Shown: piece after piece, positions 1 to 12,869 of the stretch | Layout of the letters: the number at the start of each line of letters is the position of its first letter | Numbering within the stretch: position 1 is the first letter of the stretch | From: Hofstenia miamia | Lineage: Eukaryota > Xenacoelomorpha > Acoela | Reading direction: 5' to 3' | DNA length: 64,000 bases | NCBI GenBank assembly: GCA_004352715.1 | Contig: SCFE01000014.1 | Span: 644,088 to 708,087 of the forward strand | Program-made: the position numbers and the translations under genes | The notes under the pieces: model-generated | Seen by the model: only the letters and a program-made list of their open reading frames with translations | Database searches by the model: none | What the model was told of the DNA's origin: nothing

Positions 1-207
1 AAAGACGTTTGATTTCCATTGTATATATTTTTTTGAATTTTTACGTTTGTAAGTAGTTTATATTTTTAGATTAGAAATTGGTAACAAAATTTTATGTTTA
101 TTTTTAGTCTTTTTAATGCAAACTATAATATTTTAGTTAAAATCTCAATCTATACAGGCATCACTTATATTATAACCAAATTTGTAAAATATAGTATTTC
201 TATTCGA

Positions 208-266
208 ATGCCTCCTTTTTTTGCTTCTCTGCTGCAAGCATCCGGGCCGTCATTTAGTAGGCTATG
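208..266. repeat. direct repeat, copy 1 (flanks THAP fragment)
   Basis: About 59 bp beginning AATGCCTCCTTTTT and ending GTCATTTAGTAGGCTATG. It is nearly identical to 621-680. Confidence 0.75.
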
Positions 267-274
267 ATCACGAT

Positions 275-475
275 CTAAGAACATTTCATCAAACGTGAAT
301 CAAAATGTTTATCACAAATCGTGGTGTATTGCGATATTTTGAAGTTTTTTCGAGCAATAGATTTTAACCACATTGACCGTAGTTGTTGATCTTCTGGAAA
401 TTTGAATTGCGAATGCACAGTTTTGTTGTCATACCCAGAATGACAATTTGGAACGCAACAACGCTTTACCATCAT
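275..475 (-). pseudogene. THAP-type zinc-finger fragment
   Basis: A 66-residue ORF starting MMVKRCCVPNCHSGY with the THAP C2CH layout: C-x4-C near the N-terminus, FKFP, a Trp in LRSMWL, then ICDKHF as the second C..H pair. THAP domains are DNA-binding modules of P-element-like transposases and host regulators. Only the domain is present, with no transposase after it. It lies between the two direct repeats at 208-266 and 621-680. Either a transposon remnant or a first exon whose partner lies off the left end of the window. Confidence 0.6.
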
Positions 476-620
476 AAATTCACGTTAAATGAAATAACTA
501 ATGAATGTGATACACGACGCGGGTAACATAAGTGTATCAACCAATCAGATGAATGCATATGCGTATGTAATCAACGGGATGTTTATTTGCACAGTGACGA
601 TTTCTCGAGACCAACAAATT

Positions 621-680
621 AATGCCTCCTTTTATTCTCGCTTTGCTGCAAACATCCGGGCCGTCATTTAGTAGGCTATG
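621..680. repeat. direct repeat, copy 2 (flanks THAP fragment)
   Basis: Second copy of the 208-266 repeat, same orientation, about 90% identical. The shared CATCCGGGCCGTCATTTAG core is unusually GC-rich for this window. Confidence 0.75.
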
Positions 681-689
681 CACCAATCC

Positions 690-2761
690 AATATATCTCT
701 AATTCAAATATTACAAAAAATAATAATGAAATTATTTATATATATATATATATAATTTTTCCATTAATCCTAAACATAGTTATTTCTTTAGGAGTAAGTT
801 TCATGCTTCTCAACGGCCAATTGTGCTGAAATCTGTTAGCAATCGAAAATTCTTCAATGTTGTTTTGATTTTACTTTCAAATATTAAGAAAATATAAGTG
901 TTCAAAATTCTTTATTTTTCAAGTATAATTAAATTTTCAATACTATAATATAAACACAACTTAATATTATTAGTTTTTTCCATTAAGAAATTGATATAAA
1001 AATGCACAATAAATCACCAGAACAACACATTTTATAACAAAGCTAATGAGAGATTGAAGAGAAACCATTATTTATTTATCTTAATTCGGTAATTTCCCCT
1101 GTTGGAAAAAATTTTTTTCAAAAAATAGGTTTCTTTCAAGCAAGCAAAATAATACCTTTTTTTCAGTTAACGCAAGATAGGTAAGATTACTGTTCTGAGC
1201 GTCCTGCAGCCCGGCCCGGCCAGTCGGAAGCAGTTTTAATCTTTGAGTAATAGTAATAAAATGCTGAGATAAATGTGTTTTTAAGTGCGTCGCTAACCAC
1301 TAAAAGGCAACAAGCATTTCTTACATTTTTTACGATAATCTAGTTCATTGGAAGAGTACAAAATGAAATGTTTTCCAACAAGTGCACTTGCAGCTGAGTT
1401 ATCTGCTGGTACTGAAGCTTTAGATTCTACATTGTTCATCAAATCTTTGTCACAAATTTTTTGCTTAGTTCTAGCTGACGTTAGATCACTTATTTGATTA
1501 TTCATTTGAATTATCATGTTCCGCATCACCAACAGGGTTGATATATCAACCCTTACTAAATTTGGACCAAGGATAAGAAATGGGATCTTTGTTTGGCTAA
1601 GCAAATATATGTGTATCAATTTTGGTTTTACATTAGGCGAATACACTAAATCTGGTTGTTGGTTGAAATTTGCATTCAAAAGAAAACAACATACATTATT
1701 GGAACAAGTGTTTGATATTTGTTTTGAAAAAATTTTAAAGGATGCCTTTAAGGCTTATGATGTCATGAATCTGCTTTTAAACATCTTCATTGTAATGAAA
1801 ACATTATGAATCTATTGTATTGAATTATTTAACCATTACATAACAATTTTAGCCTAACCACCGTCCAATCTAGTTCTTCAAAATATTCTATGAAGACCTA
1901 CTTAAACTGAGGCAGTCCGAAATTTTTGAAAAGTTTTCATCAACTAACAGTCAAAGTTCTTTTTTGCTTCCATCGGCTTAAAACCTTATAAATATATGAG
2001 CATTAGTATACGGAGAAAATTTACATCATTTTCCAAAATTCGAAATTTTTAGAGAAAAATAAATAAATTTTTCAGCTTTTCAACGACAGCAACACGCTTT
2101 AATAGAAATTTTCAGAATTGCATTAAGGCATTTTCCTAATAAGCCTGTCCATGCTTCACGATTTGCTTGGAGAAAATTCTTTGTAAGTGCGAAGATACGG
2201 CAGTATTAAGGGTAAGGAAAACATTTTTATAAATTTAAAATTTCAAGAATCCCTGTTATATCAAATGTTATCTGTTAAGCTCAAGCATCAAAGGCGCAAT
2301 CAGAACTTGATTTTCCGCCAATTGGAATGAGGGTAGTTGCGGCCGCAAGGGGGACACAGTAGAATATGCCCTCTTTTCAGGTTCTTAACATTGGGTGGAT
2401 TGGTTCCAATCAAAAACTTTTCGGTAACAAGTTAGCAATTTTTGAAAACTGAGGTGCTGAAATGCAATTGTTGGGTAGATTTTTTCAAAAAAAAATTCAA
2501 AATTGAGATGCCCCCTCCCCGTAGTACGCAGAGACGGAAGATCAACGGCATTTTTCATCAGAAGCACTTGAAGCCTTTGAAAATCTATATTCATAAAAAG
2601 TATTTTATAAAAGCTCTAAGGAAGAATTAAGTTCGATTTCATATTAATTGCTCATGTGTTTTTATTTCCTTAACCTTTGATAACTAAAATAATGATGAAG
2701 AAATACTAAATATTGTACAAAATATTTATGATACATAGTTGGAAATTTTCAATTATATATA

Positions 2762-2810
<49 letters not shown>

Positions 2811-3130
2811 CTATATATTATATAAATGGCATTACTTGAAATGGAAAAGTTAAGTTTAATATGCGCCTTAAATTTTAAAAGGTATTTGACAAAAGATAAT
2901 AATTTATCGATGCAAAATATGGAGGAATTACATTAGAAAAGGAAAACAATGATTTTATATTTATTTTATATTTTATGTATAAAATTTTGGGAATATTGGA
3001 AATCTGATTAGATATTTCATGAGGTTGGATTAAAATATTTATTACTATTTAAATGTCAGCCATCAAATTGAAAATCATAATAAATTTCGTTTGTTCCGAA
3101 TGCATGGCCCGATTCAAGTAGGGGCGGCTG
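690..3130. other. no recognised gene
   Basis: AT-rich sequence with (TA)n tracts at about 739-754 and 2754-2808. A 128-codon minus-strand ORF at 1293-1679 ends with a Cys-rich tail (KKCKKCLLP) but matches nothing I recognise. Confidence 0.5.
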
Positions 3131-3147
3131 AATGAATATTTGTTAAG

Positions 3148-3262
3148 GGTAGGGCCCGGCGGTATATCGATACCGAAACCGATACCGCGGAATTTTGACA
3201 ATACCGAAGAATACCGTTACCGCGGTATCTTGCTTAAAAAATTTATCGGTTTTTATTTAAGA
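3148..3262. mobile_element. hAT-like terminal fragment (ATACCG-rich)
   Basis: Repeated ATACCG/CGGTAT words (CGGCGGTATATCGATACCG, then GATACCGCGG, CGCGGTATC) form the subterminal pattern typical of a widespread hAT element end. No partner end or transposase was found nearby, so this is a solitary remnant. Confidence 0.45.
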
Positions 3263-4361
3263 GTATATGTACATGACCACGGATCAATATTTACAGTATG
3301 AAACTTAAATAAGTTATAGCACTTTAGAAAACTCAGGAAATTTTTTTAAGAAGAAATGTCTAGTAATCATGCAGTAGCAATTATATGCCCGCTTAGCACC
3401 CAAAAGTTGTCATAAACATCTTCACAAAAGCAAACTATTTACAGATTTTTACTTAAAAAATTAAATTTGCAAATTTGTCCATTATGGTTAAGGTAGAGTT
3501 ATTTCTTAGTAATGTAATAATCATGATGATGAAATTTAAGTCCTTTTAATTTATGTTCTAGTGTGAAAAGTCCATTGCAGTTTTAACAAACTGTTAATGT
3601 GTAAAATTTCTGTAGGGTTGCACTTGTCTCTTGCTATTAATATTCAAAATTTTTTTCTATGAAGCAGTTAAAAATTCTATTTTTTACCAGACTCTAATGT
3701 TCAATAAAATTCATGTAATAACTAGGTCAATCTTAAGTCAATTATAGTCAAAATTTAGTAAGCAATTCTCTTTCACATAGGAACTCCGAAAAATATCATA
3801 AAATTTATATAATCATTGATTACTACAACTGCAAAACATTGATTATAATATTTTTGTAATAAATTATAATTTTGTAGTCCTGAAATAAATACCTAAGAGA
3901 AACTTAGACCTAAATAATTTCAAGTTTTGAGGTAGAATGAATATGTAAAAACTGGATTTTTAGGTAAATAATGTCAATGTTATATGGTCAAAGTTTGAAT
4001 TTTCTTAAGCAAAACAATAAATGCCTTATTAATTAACGTCAATCTTCGAGCATAAGCCACATCCCAAACTTTGAAGGTTGTTTTTTGGTGTAAAATCACT
4101 ATCTTGGTGAAACATATAATTTCTGACTTAGCCTTTGGTGCTTTTTAAATTATTTAAGTTGTGGCTATTTGCCAGAGTGCAGTTATGAGTTTGTGCCCAT
4201 TGCTTTGGGCTTCATTTTAAGCTGCGAAATTTATATGATATCATTTGACGAATTGTAAATTAGCGTAAGAAAATTGAAATTCCAATGGCAGGGATGATTG
4301 CAAATTTGTTATAAATTGCTTGATGAATAAGTGAAGAGGATCAGTAACTTTGTCAACGTTA

Positions 4362-4455
4362 TACCCCGTTTACACGTGACATGAGACATGCATGTCTTGT
4401 GTTTTCAACGAGCGAATGTCACGTCTAAACACCCAAAACACGCGACATTCTCTAC
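4362..4455. mobile_element. short relative of the GTTTACACGTGAC foldback element
   Basis: Begins TACCCCGTTTACACGTGACA, then has GACATGCATGTCTTG and internal inverted copies. The same terminal sequence bounds the large inverted repeat at 25656-26682, so this is an old or truncated family member. Confidence 0.55.
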
Positions 4456-5298
4456 TTTTTTTTGTTAAATTTCACAAATAACTATTTTCAGTGATATATC
4501 CGCAAAGTATACAAATCTCAATGTTTTACCAGCAGTTCCAAGAATTCGGCAATCATACTCGTCCAATTCAGATGAAGGAGCAACGCAATTTTTTGGCTTA
4601 TATTCAACTATCTTACAATTCACCTCAGATAAATTGAAGCTTTTTAGTAATATATGAAAATATAGAGAAAGAATCCACGAATTCAACTGTATCAAAATGG
4701 ACACACTAGATTATTGAAATTTTGATAACGACATTTATAACAAACAAAAATTGGTCTTTATCATTTTGGAAAATTTGTTTAATAACAAAATTAGAAACTT
4801 AAATTGTTCATTGCAATACAAAGGTCATCATCGAATATTCTGATATATTAGCTACAATAGTTTTTGAATATATTATTAGTGTAAACAATACTTTTTAAAC
4901 TAATAGTAAAGATCTTCTAAAAGTGTATATATCTTTAGTCAAATCATGTATATATATTAAATGTATCCCAACTTGATGCAGGCGAATTGGGAACGGAGTA
5001 CTGCCTCATTATTTGGTTTACTGCACCACTGACTGTAGACCGTCATTTGCACAATTACTTTATTCAGCAATGAATTCGTAAATGATTGTTTTCTATTCTA
5101 AAACCCATATATTTATGATTTGTGAAAAAATATGGCTTCAAGAATCCTTGAGATCTTGCATTCACAATTATGCTTTAAGAAGTTGAGAACTCATTCGATC
5201 AAACAGCAATTAGCATAATTTACTGTTGAATGCATTTTCGCATCATGGCAATTTGCTTAAATAATATATCATTAAAGAATATATAAAATTGTTCACAA

Positions 5299-5338
<40 letters not shown>

Positions 5339-5851
5339 TTATTGAAGTTTTACCTTTTTTGTTCAATGTAAATGAACAGTTACCACTACTGGATACATTC
5401 CTGACATTTTCATGACACTAAAATTATTACAAATGTACTATGTATAATGCTTAGTATTTTTATTAAAAGTTTTAATCTTAGTTTAAGGTTCCTATAATTA
5501 CATGAACGGTAAATATTTGGAATGTAAAATAATATATTGAATAAAATTTACTTTTTCGACACAATAAGAAAAGATACATATTTTAGAACGAGATTTGTAC
5601 AACTCCAATGAAATATTTATTAAGACAATATTGTGAAAAACTTTGTTTACGAATCTGCTCAATAAATTCTAATCCTAGTATATAAAATTTTACATTATCA
5701 CCAATAATTTAAGGAACAATATATTCAAATACTGTAAAATATTAAACAGCTTTTTTCACTAGCTTAGTATCAAAAATTACCTACTCAAAAAACTTTTGGA
5801 AAATTTTTGGAGCAAATATATTTAAAGCATAACCTGCTTAAAAATGGTTCA

Positions 5852-5882
<31 letters not shown>

Positions 5883-5921
5883 AATATGCATGTATATATA
5901 AATATAATATATTTATAATAC

Positions 5922-5961
<40 letters not shown>

Positions 5962-8900
5962 AAAGATTAATGAAGAATTATTCTCTTAAACTAAAGGCAT
6001 AATATTCAGGATAGGAAGGATGTGAAATCGTTTGAAGATAAATCCAACGTTCAAAATCAATAAATATGTAAAAAATTAAAGTTTAAATAATATTGGTTGT
6101 AATGTTCAATATCCCATTGGCTCATTATTCCTCAATTTTAACACATCTGCAGTTTTCCTAAAATGGCTTGCTTAAAATAATTTTAAAACCTACATTAAAA
6201 TTAAAATATAAACTAAATTTATAAATGTGTAAATATGGTTTACAGTTTTGTGATTTTTAAATAGTTTTAATGACAGCTGTGGGAAAGCAACCAGTAGGTT
6301 CGAAGAACATGTGTAGGGTGATTCATTTGATCTAACTAAAATGCCAACCAGAGTGCAAATGTCAGCGAAAGTTAAAATGTCAAACAGGAAAATGGAACAT
6401 AAGGACGCAACTCCCATGCTGTTAATTCACAAAACTGGTTAAAATCATGCCAAATTAGGTCTTGAGAATTATAAACAGAGAACGTCTGATAGTTGAATTG
6501 AGATAAACAAAAGATAGTCATGTATACCCTAAACTACTTGAGAAATATTGCTCAAAAGATGAACTAATTTCAAATTAGGCTAGCTTTGCCACATATATAT
6601 AATACAGATGTACAATCATAAATGACAAGAATTGCATATTTGACAATAGTTTTGCAATTTTTATCATAATACTCCGCAAAAAAACAAATGGAACGAATAA
6701 AAACTAAACATTGCGGTTTTGCTATTATACTATCCTGGTAAATCGTTTAGTTTCATAACAGAAAAATAACTTCTTCGTAGGCATCAATTAATTTCAATTT
6801 AACGACGAAAGAAGTGCTAAAATAATTAACCTGTTACCGTTCCATAACCTTCATCGCCACCCAACTCTGACCCTCGAAACATCTAACAACCAATAGTAAT
6901 TTTTTTTACTTCATTTGCCATTTTTAAAGTCAAAATACCATTTTTAAAGTTTTAAACTGAATTAAAACTCTAAATCTGAAACTTTGAATAAAAATAGTAA
7001 TAAAATGAATGAATAAGGATTTGCATGCTTAATATATCACATTCTAGTTAAGAATATTTTTCAAATATTGATTTTGGTTTTCGGCAGAAACAATGCGTTT
7101 TGCTATTCCTTGTAAATTTTATATTACTCACAACCTGGTTATAAGTCGTTGTCAGAATTGCAATTTATTTCGAGATTCGGCTCAAGGTCAAAGGAGACGG
7201 TTCGACCCATTCATAACTTCGAACTTAACTACAGCGAAAAAACGTTCCTTTAAGCATAGATTCGAAATTGCAACTTTATCGGTGTTTCTAACAACACTAT
7301 TCAAGGAAAGATGCCATGTTTTCAGCATTACGTTGATCTGATCAATTGTAATGCAGATCGAGTTAGAAAAATATTAACCCAATCACGTGTGTCAGGTTAC
7401 AATATAACAGAGCCGAGAATATCGAATATAACACAAAGAAAACTCACATACCAACAAGGCAAAACGAAAAAAAGTTATTAGAAAGTAATAGAATTGAGCC
7501 AAAGTTTGATGGATTGCACAAGAAAGGTGTAAAAATATTTGCAGACTGGATGAAAAAACTTACTCGCTGGTAACGCTGATATCTGAATTATATTCTTAAT
7601 TCTTGATTCAAGTCTTACAAACGAGAAAGAATGTCAAAAGTCGTTATAGTAGTTAAATACGTCAGCTGTGGAAGTCATTGATGTTTGTGATCCATGTCAA
7701 ATTACTTCAAAGTCTAAACCATGCGTAAAATGATATATGTAAGAAACGGAAAGGTCATTTGAAAATAGGAAAACATTGACAAGAGAAAATGTAGTTAGAA
7801 AAGCTAAGTCATACATGGATAGGATGCTAGGAATAATTTCATTTCAATTTTTATCACAGAATTCCCTTCATTGAACAGAATGTTCAATGTTGATACCTCA
7901 AAGTGTTAAAACTTAAATCCTCGACTTCAAAAATAAAACTGTAGAGATTTTAAGCATCAATGAGAATGAATATGGGAGACAGTTGAGTAAATTCCAGCAA
8001 TCAGCAATGTCACAAATATGAAAATCAAGCTTTTCATTGTAGAGGTGAAACCAGATACATACAATTTTACTAAGTTATTGACTAATATACTTCTCAATTA
8101 GTGGACATTAGAATAGATGACAGATAATTTCAATCATAAGAGGCTAGTCTCCAAGTGTGTGAAATATGTGAATAACGGATATTGTAAAGTAAATTCAAAC
8201 GATAATTACACAAAATCAACATAAAAAGGAATAGTAAGAAACACGCCCATTGTATCTTTACTATTTAAACGGCGATTAATTCACTATATAAATTTGTAAA
8301 TAATGTCCAACCAATCAAAGTGAGATATTTTTAGTAATGCAATATACAAAAAAATAGTCAAAATACTAGTTCAATCAATACGTCCCAGTTCAAACTTTAT
8401 AATTTTGTTAGAAATCTTTAGCATACTGTAAAACATGTTTACATTGAAACGAAGTTTTGGATTAAAATAACTAGTAGTAAAAACATTTAAAATCTGGGTA
8501 AAAAAACGGCCCACTTCATTTTTACTGAAATATTTATTTCATGATTGGAAATCAAGTTTTGGGTTACATTGACTAATTTCTGATTAGAATATAATCCACA
8601 GCCATAAGCTTGTTGAATATTTCCTTCAAATTAATCAGACATTTTTATGATGATATCCATATTCATTTGTGTGATAAATTCCTTGATCCTACGAGTGGGT
8701 TGTTCTCTTTTATTAGCAGACCAAATTCCAAAAAGGCAGCTCGATGGGTTTTTATCTTTGGGTAGATAAATGCCGTTTTCAGTCAATTGCACAATGAAGG
8801 TTAGATTTTTGAAAAACCAATATATTTGCAGATGATGAAAACTCATGATATCTCCGATAATATTACAGAAACGTGCAATATCTCAAATTAAATCTCTGAA

Positions 8901-10930
8901 TGTGTTGACTTCACCCCATGCTATCATTTGTGAAAATAAGTGTGCCGTTTTTTACCCACACTTTCCGACACAATGTTGGAATGCATCGCATAATAAAGTA
9001 TAGTTTTGAAAATTTATACAATTTAAACATATGACATGACATCATGCGGAATTCGTAACGCACAAAAATGTAACAATACGATTTGAACTCAGGATTTACA
9101 GATCCACTATCCCTTAACATGAGTTTGTTTAATCATTACGACATGCGGACGCGACTTTGTTAAAATGTTAACACAACGAAGATATGGACAACACACGATG
9201 AAGACATTCGGACATAGTCAAATACTACCTTCTTCCTCAGAAGTCGACTCGTCGTAAATAGCGACTACAAGAAAATAATAGTTAATAATAGCTTACACCA
9301 GAGCAACCCCCTAAAAACAAATGCAATTTTAGGCGATAGAAAACCAGACTAGCTTTAAGATAGCCGATAGACTAAGAATAGGAACTAAGTTTTAAAGTGA
9401 AATTTCAGATCATACATAGCAGTAATCATGCATTCTAAATGAAAATTGGAAACTAAAAATAAACATACATATATCTAAACATTTCGAAAGGTATGTGGTT
9501 GCAAAAAATTAATAAAAATTAAAACTTCAGAAATAAGAAAAATTGCAACATAAAAAATCAGGCAGATCAAAACAACATAGAAATTTATAAAACGTCAACG
9601 TGGATGAACGAGGATTTTGAGTTTTGAAGTGGTATCGAGTTCAAATAAATAAGCTTTGAGGGAGTATAACATACCATTTCACCCATTGGCAACATACCAA
9701 GTATTTAAAAAAAGGTAATAGCAGCATTGAATAGTGTGACGGACACTAAGACAAATGTGTATAATGTAACTTTGAAATGTCGACTCCAGTAATGCCAATG
9801 AAAGAAAATGAAAAAATAGGGTAAAGTAAAAACATGTTAATGTTTAAGGCGAGAACTCAGTCAGTTAGATACACCGAGAGGATATGAGCGTTGTTACATT
9901 TATGCTAAGCAGTTAAGAACAAGTACTGGCGAAAAATTGATAGCGGTTGTTGGCGGATTTGGACGGTGATTAAAATAACACAGTTTTCACATGACCACAA
10001 ACAAGTACTTACCCAACGGATTTTCAGTTGATTCACTAAATACATCACTTTCAATATCAAATGAAGGCACTATTGTATCATTAGACATTGAGCTAAAATA
10101 CACCAATTTAGAAGCTGTCTCCAACAATATTATATTGAAATTGCAATACATTAGAAACTAAAATATAAAAATTAGCGCCTAAGTCATGCAAACTATACAA
10201 GCTAAAAGAACACTGATGTTCAAGAGAGTAGTTAACTTTGGTATTTATTTTAACAGCGAACTATGAATATATACATTCAGCATTAAATTAAAAACGGTTA
10301 ATACATTAGAAACGTATTGGAAACAAGTAAAAAAGAAAAAATATTGGAAACTGGTGCGGTTCGGTCAGTTATAAGTTTGGCTATTTGTAAAATTTATTAC
10401 TTACATTTAGGGATGTGGGGGAATCTGGTATGCGGTAAAATCGGCAATTTCACAAACGGATCCGGATATACGGTAAAATTTAACTTGTCTCCAGATTTTA
10501 CTTGATAACACATTCTGAGATAAAACTTGCTTTAAAAATCGAATTTTCGAGTAAAAACTACATTTTATCCCTAATATGGAAGTTGTCATGCAACAAAACA
10601 AGTGCTTCTTATATATCAGGATGTAGTCTATTTAATATGCATCAAAATTTGTATTGATTTTCATCCGCAAGAGGTCGATTTTAATAGAGGAATGAGGTTG
10701 TTCTTCAGTAATAATTTGGGCAACCAAAATCATATTTTTTGTTGGTCTATTTTGCAGTATGCTTAAAACTAGATGGTTTTTAGACCCGAGGTGCAGTTTA
10801 ATAGGAAGTTATAAAGTCATAAAATCGCATATTTTTGTTTTTTGAAAATACTATAATATTTGTGGTGTGTGTAATATTTTGCCATAGTTTAATTTAAGAA
10901 AAAAACTTAAAAATTAATTAATAATATATA
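4456..10930. other. no recognised gene
   Basis: AT-rich sequence with (TA)n at 5301-5335, 5858-5882 and 5926-5957. ORFs are short and without recognisable domains. A tRNA-like B-box (GAGTTCAAATCG, minus strand near 9085) hints at a SINE remnant, without a clear A-box partner. Confidence 0.5.
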
Positions 10931-11973
10931 CAGTACTGGCCAAAAGCTTGGGAACACTTTCCAAATTTAGAAATTTTTGTATTTTACACTAATAACACAA
11001 TGTAGAAACCAATATGATAACACCGTGTAGAAAGTAAATAGTTAATTTAGAAAACTACTATTTTGTATGTCCGCCATTATTGGCCAAACACGCAGCAATG
11101 CGATTTGACATTGACTCGACCAGCTTTCTACAATAATCATCAGTAATCTCTGTACACCATATCACTTAATTTGCTTCTTCAGATCGTCGAGTGATGTGCA
11201 TTAGCGCTACCTCAGTTTTTGATGTGATGCCAGCAATTTTCTAAGACGTTGCGGTCTGGGGAGTTTCCCGGCCTGTTCTCAAGCAGCCGAAAGTCTTGTG
11301 ATGCAATCCACTATTTCACAACTTTGGTGCTGTGGCAAGGAGCACCATCTTGTTGTAGTACAGATGTTCCACGAAGCTGCATAAACATGGGAACTTTCTC
11401 CTGAATTATTTTGCGGTAGACCTTGGCTGTGACTGTCTCGTTGTGAGGAACAAAATGCAGACCAGCACGCCCATTCGCAGTTATAGTACCCCAAATCACC
11501 AAGGAAGGAGCTGGGCGGACAGTTTGTTGCGTGTAACGTGTGTTGAATCGTTGGTTTCTTGGTCGCCGAACGTGTGGCCGGTATAATGTAAACTGGCAAA
11601 TCTTGGATTCGTCACTACACATTACTTGATGCTACATCTCAGGAGTGTAGTGTTGGTATTGCCTACAGAAGCGCAACCGGTCTCGAATGTTCTTTGAAGA
11701 CAATTGGGGTTTGCCTGCCAGGCACGCTGGAAGGTTCAAGGTAGTATTCAATCGACGCCTAATGGTGCGTGTTGATACATTCTGCACTACCGCACCTAGA
11801 TTTGGTTTGACTTCAGAAGATGAAGCGAATGGTGATTTACGACGTAACTGTGAATGAGGCTATCAGTCTGAGGGGTTGTCACTTTTGGTGTTCCAGACCG
11901 CTTGCAAGAGGCAAAATTTTGCAGTTGCTGATAGCGAGTAACACTTCTAGATACCGAAGATACGGACACGCCC
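10931..11973 (-). pseudogene. Tc1-like transposase, degenerate and interrupted
   Basis: The terminal sequence CAGTACTGGCCAAAAGCTTG at 10931 follows a TA and is typical of Tc1 ends. Minus-strand fragments encode the C-terminal two thirds of a Tc1 transposase: GTPKVTT and an HTH-like RSVTRYQQ segment (11796-11973), CSDESKI with the first catalytic Asp, RVRRP-like HVRRPRNQRFN, QQDGAPCHSTKVV with the second Asp (11311-11622), and GNSPDRNVLENCW with the catalytic Glu (about 11225-11300) after a frameshift. The N-terminus is lost where the CACGGTG element begins at 11974. The DDE triad is still visible but frameshifts make the enzyme dead. Confidence 0.85.
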
Positions 11974-12160
11974 CACGGTGCGTCTATATATAGAAAAAAA
12001 CGAAAAAATCCACTACAGATTTTGTCCATGCAGTATCATTCTGGGTCCCATCCTGATTAAAAAAATGCAAAATATATAATATTTGACCGGTTCAATCTAT
12101 CTCTATGGTCCTTTTTCTTAAAAGTAAGTCACGTGATTTGCCATATGAGACTATTTCGCG
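11974..12160 (+). repeat. left TIR of CACGGTG element
   Basis: Starts CACGGTG, then 12 bases (CGTCTATATATA), then GAAAAAAAC. Inverse of 14533-14719. Confidence 0.85.
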
Positions 12161-12405
12161 ATGTAGGGAAACTAATTTCGAGCTTCATAGTGATTGGTTG
12201 ATGAGATAACAGCAGTAACAAAGTCAACTTGTAAGCTTGTAAGAAGAAAATTATCTACTCAGTCAGTATTGGGCGCACACGCTTACTCAGTGAATCGACG
12301 TTGCAATTATCGATTATTTACCCCACTGTTTGCTTTATCTGCAGCAGGTTTAAAACTCAACTCACGCTGCTTCATTTGTTACAACAGTCATTCAGATTCA
12401 ACAGC

Positions 12406-12819
12406 ATGGCTTCCTTTTCTAGTACATTCAAGCGGTCTCACGAAGATTTTAGAAGTATGGTTTGCTTAATTTGCTTCAATAAATCAAAATCAATGCAAAA
12501 TATAACTCCAAAGTTACTGACTCTTATCAATCAACATATTATGGCAGATGGCAACTTCGACTTGGATGACAATCGTTTACCAAAAGTGTTATGTGGAACT
12601 TGTCGCAGTCACCTAATTCTTGCAGAAAAGGGAAGTGAAATTAGTTTTAATTTATTTAATCACAGCCTAATTCCGGAAATATATCAAACAAGTTTTAGAA
12701 ATGATTCTGTTCATTGTGATTGCAAAGTTTGTGAAATGGGAAGGTCGACGATAAAGAAAACTACAGTTGGTGCCCCAAAACGATCTGTTGCTAAAAAAGA
12801 AAATGTTTCTAAATTTTAA
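12406..12819 (+). pseudogene. Cys-rich N-terminal part of the CACGGTG-element protein
   Basis: From the ATG at 12406 (MASFSSTFKRSHEDFRSMVC) the frame is open for 137 codons. It shows three Cys clusters: CLICF, LCGTCRSH and HCDCKVC. A frame change near 12820 leads to a fourth, CSCCLTQLAPGKSHVC (about 12826-12875). This looks like a multi-zinc N-terminal module placed before a transposase core. I recall similar zinc modules in uncharacterised animal proteins but cannot name the family. Confidence 0.6.
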
Positions 12820-12869
12820 AAATTGTGTTCTTGCTGCTTGACCCAATTGGCACCAGGAAAATCGCATGT

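Noticed and set aside
5807-5989. Short IYIYIY-rich ORF
   Set aside because: Translation of (TA)n repeats.
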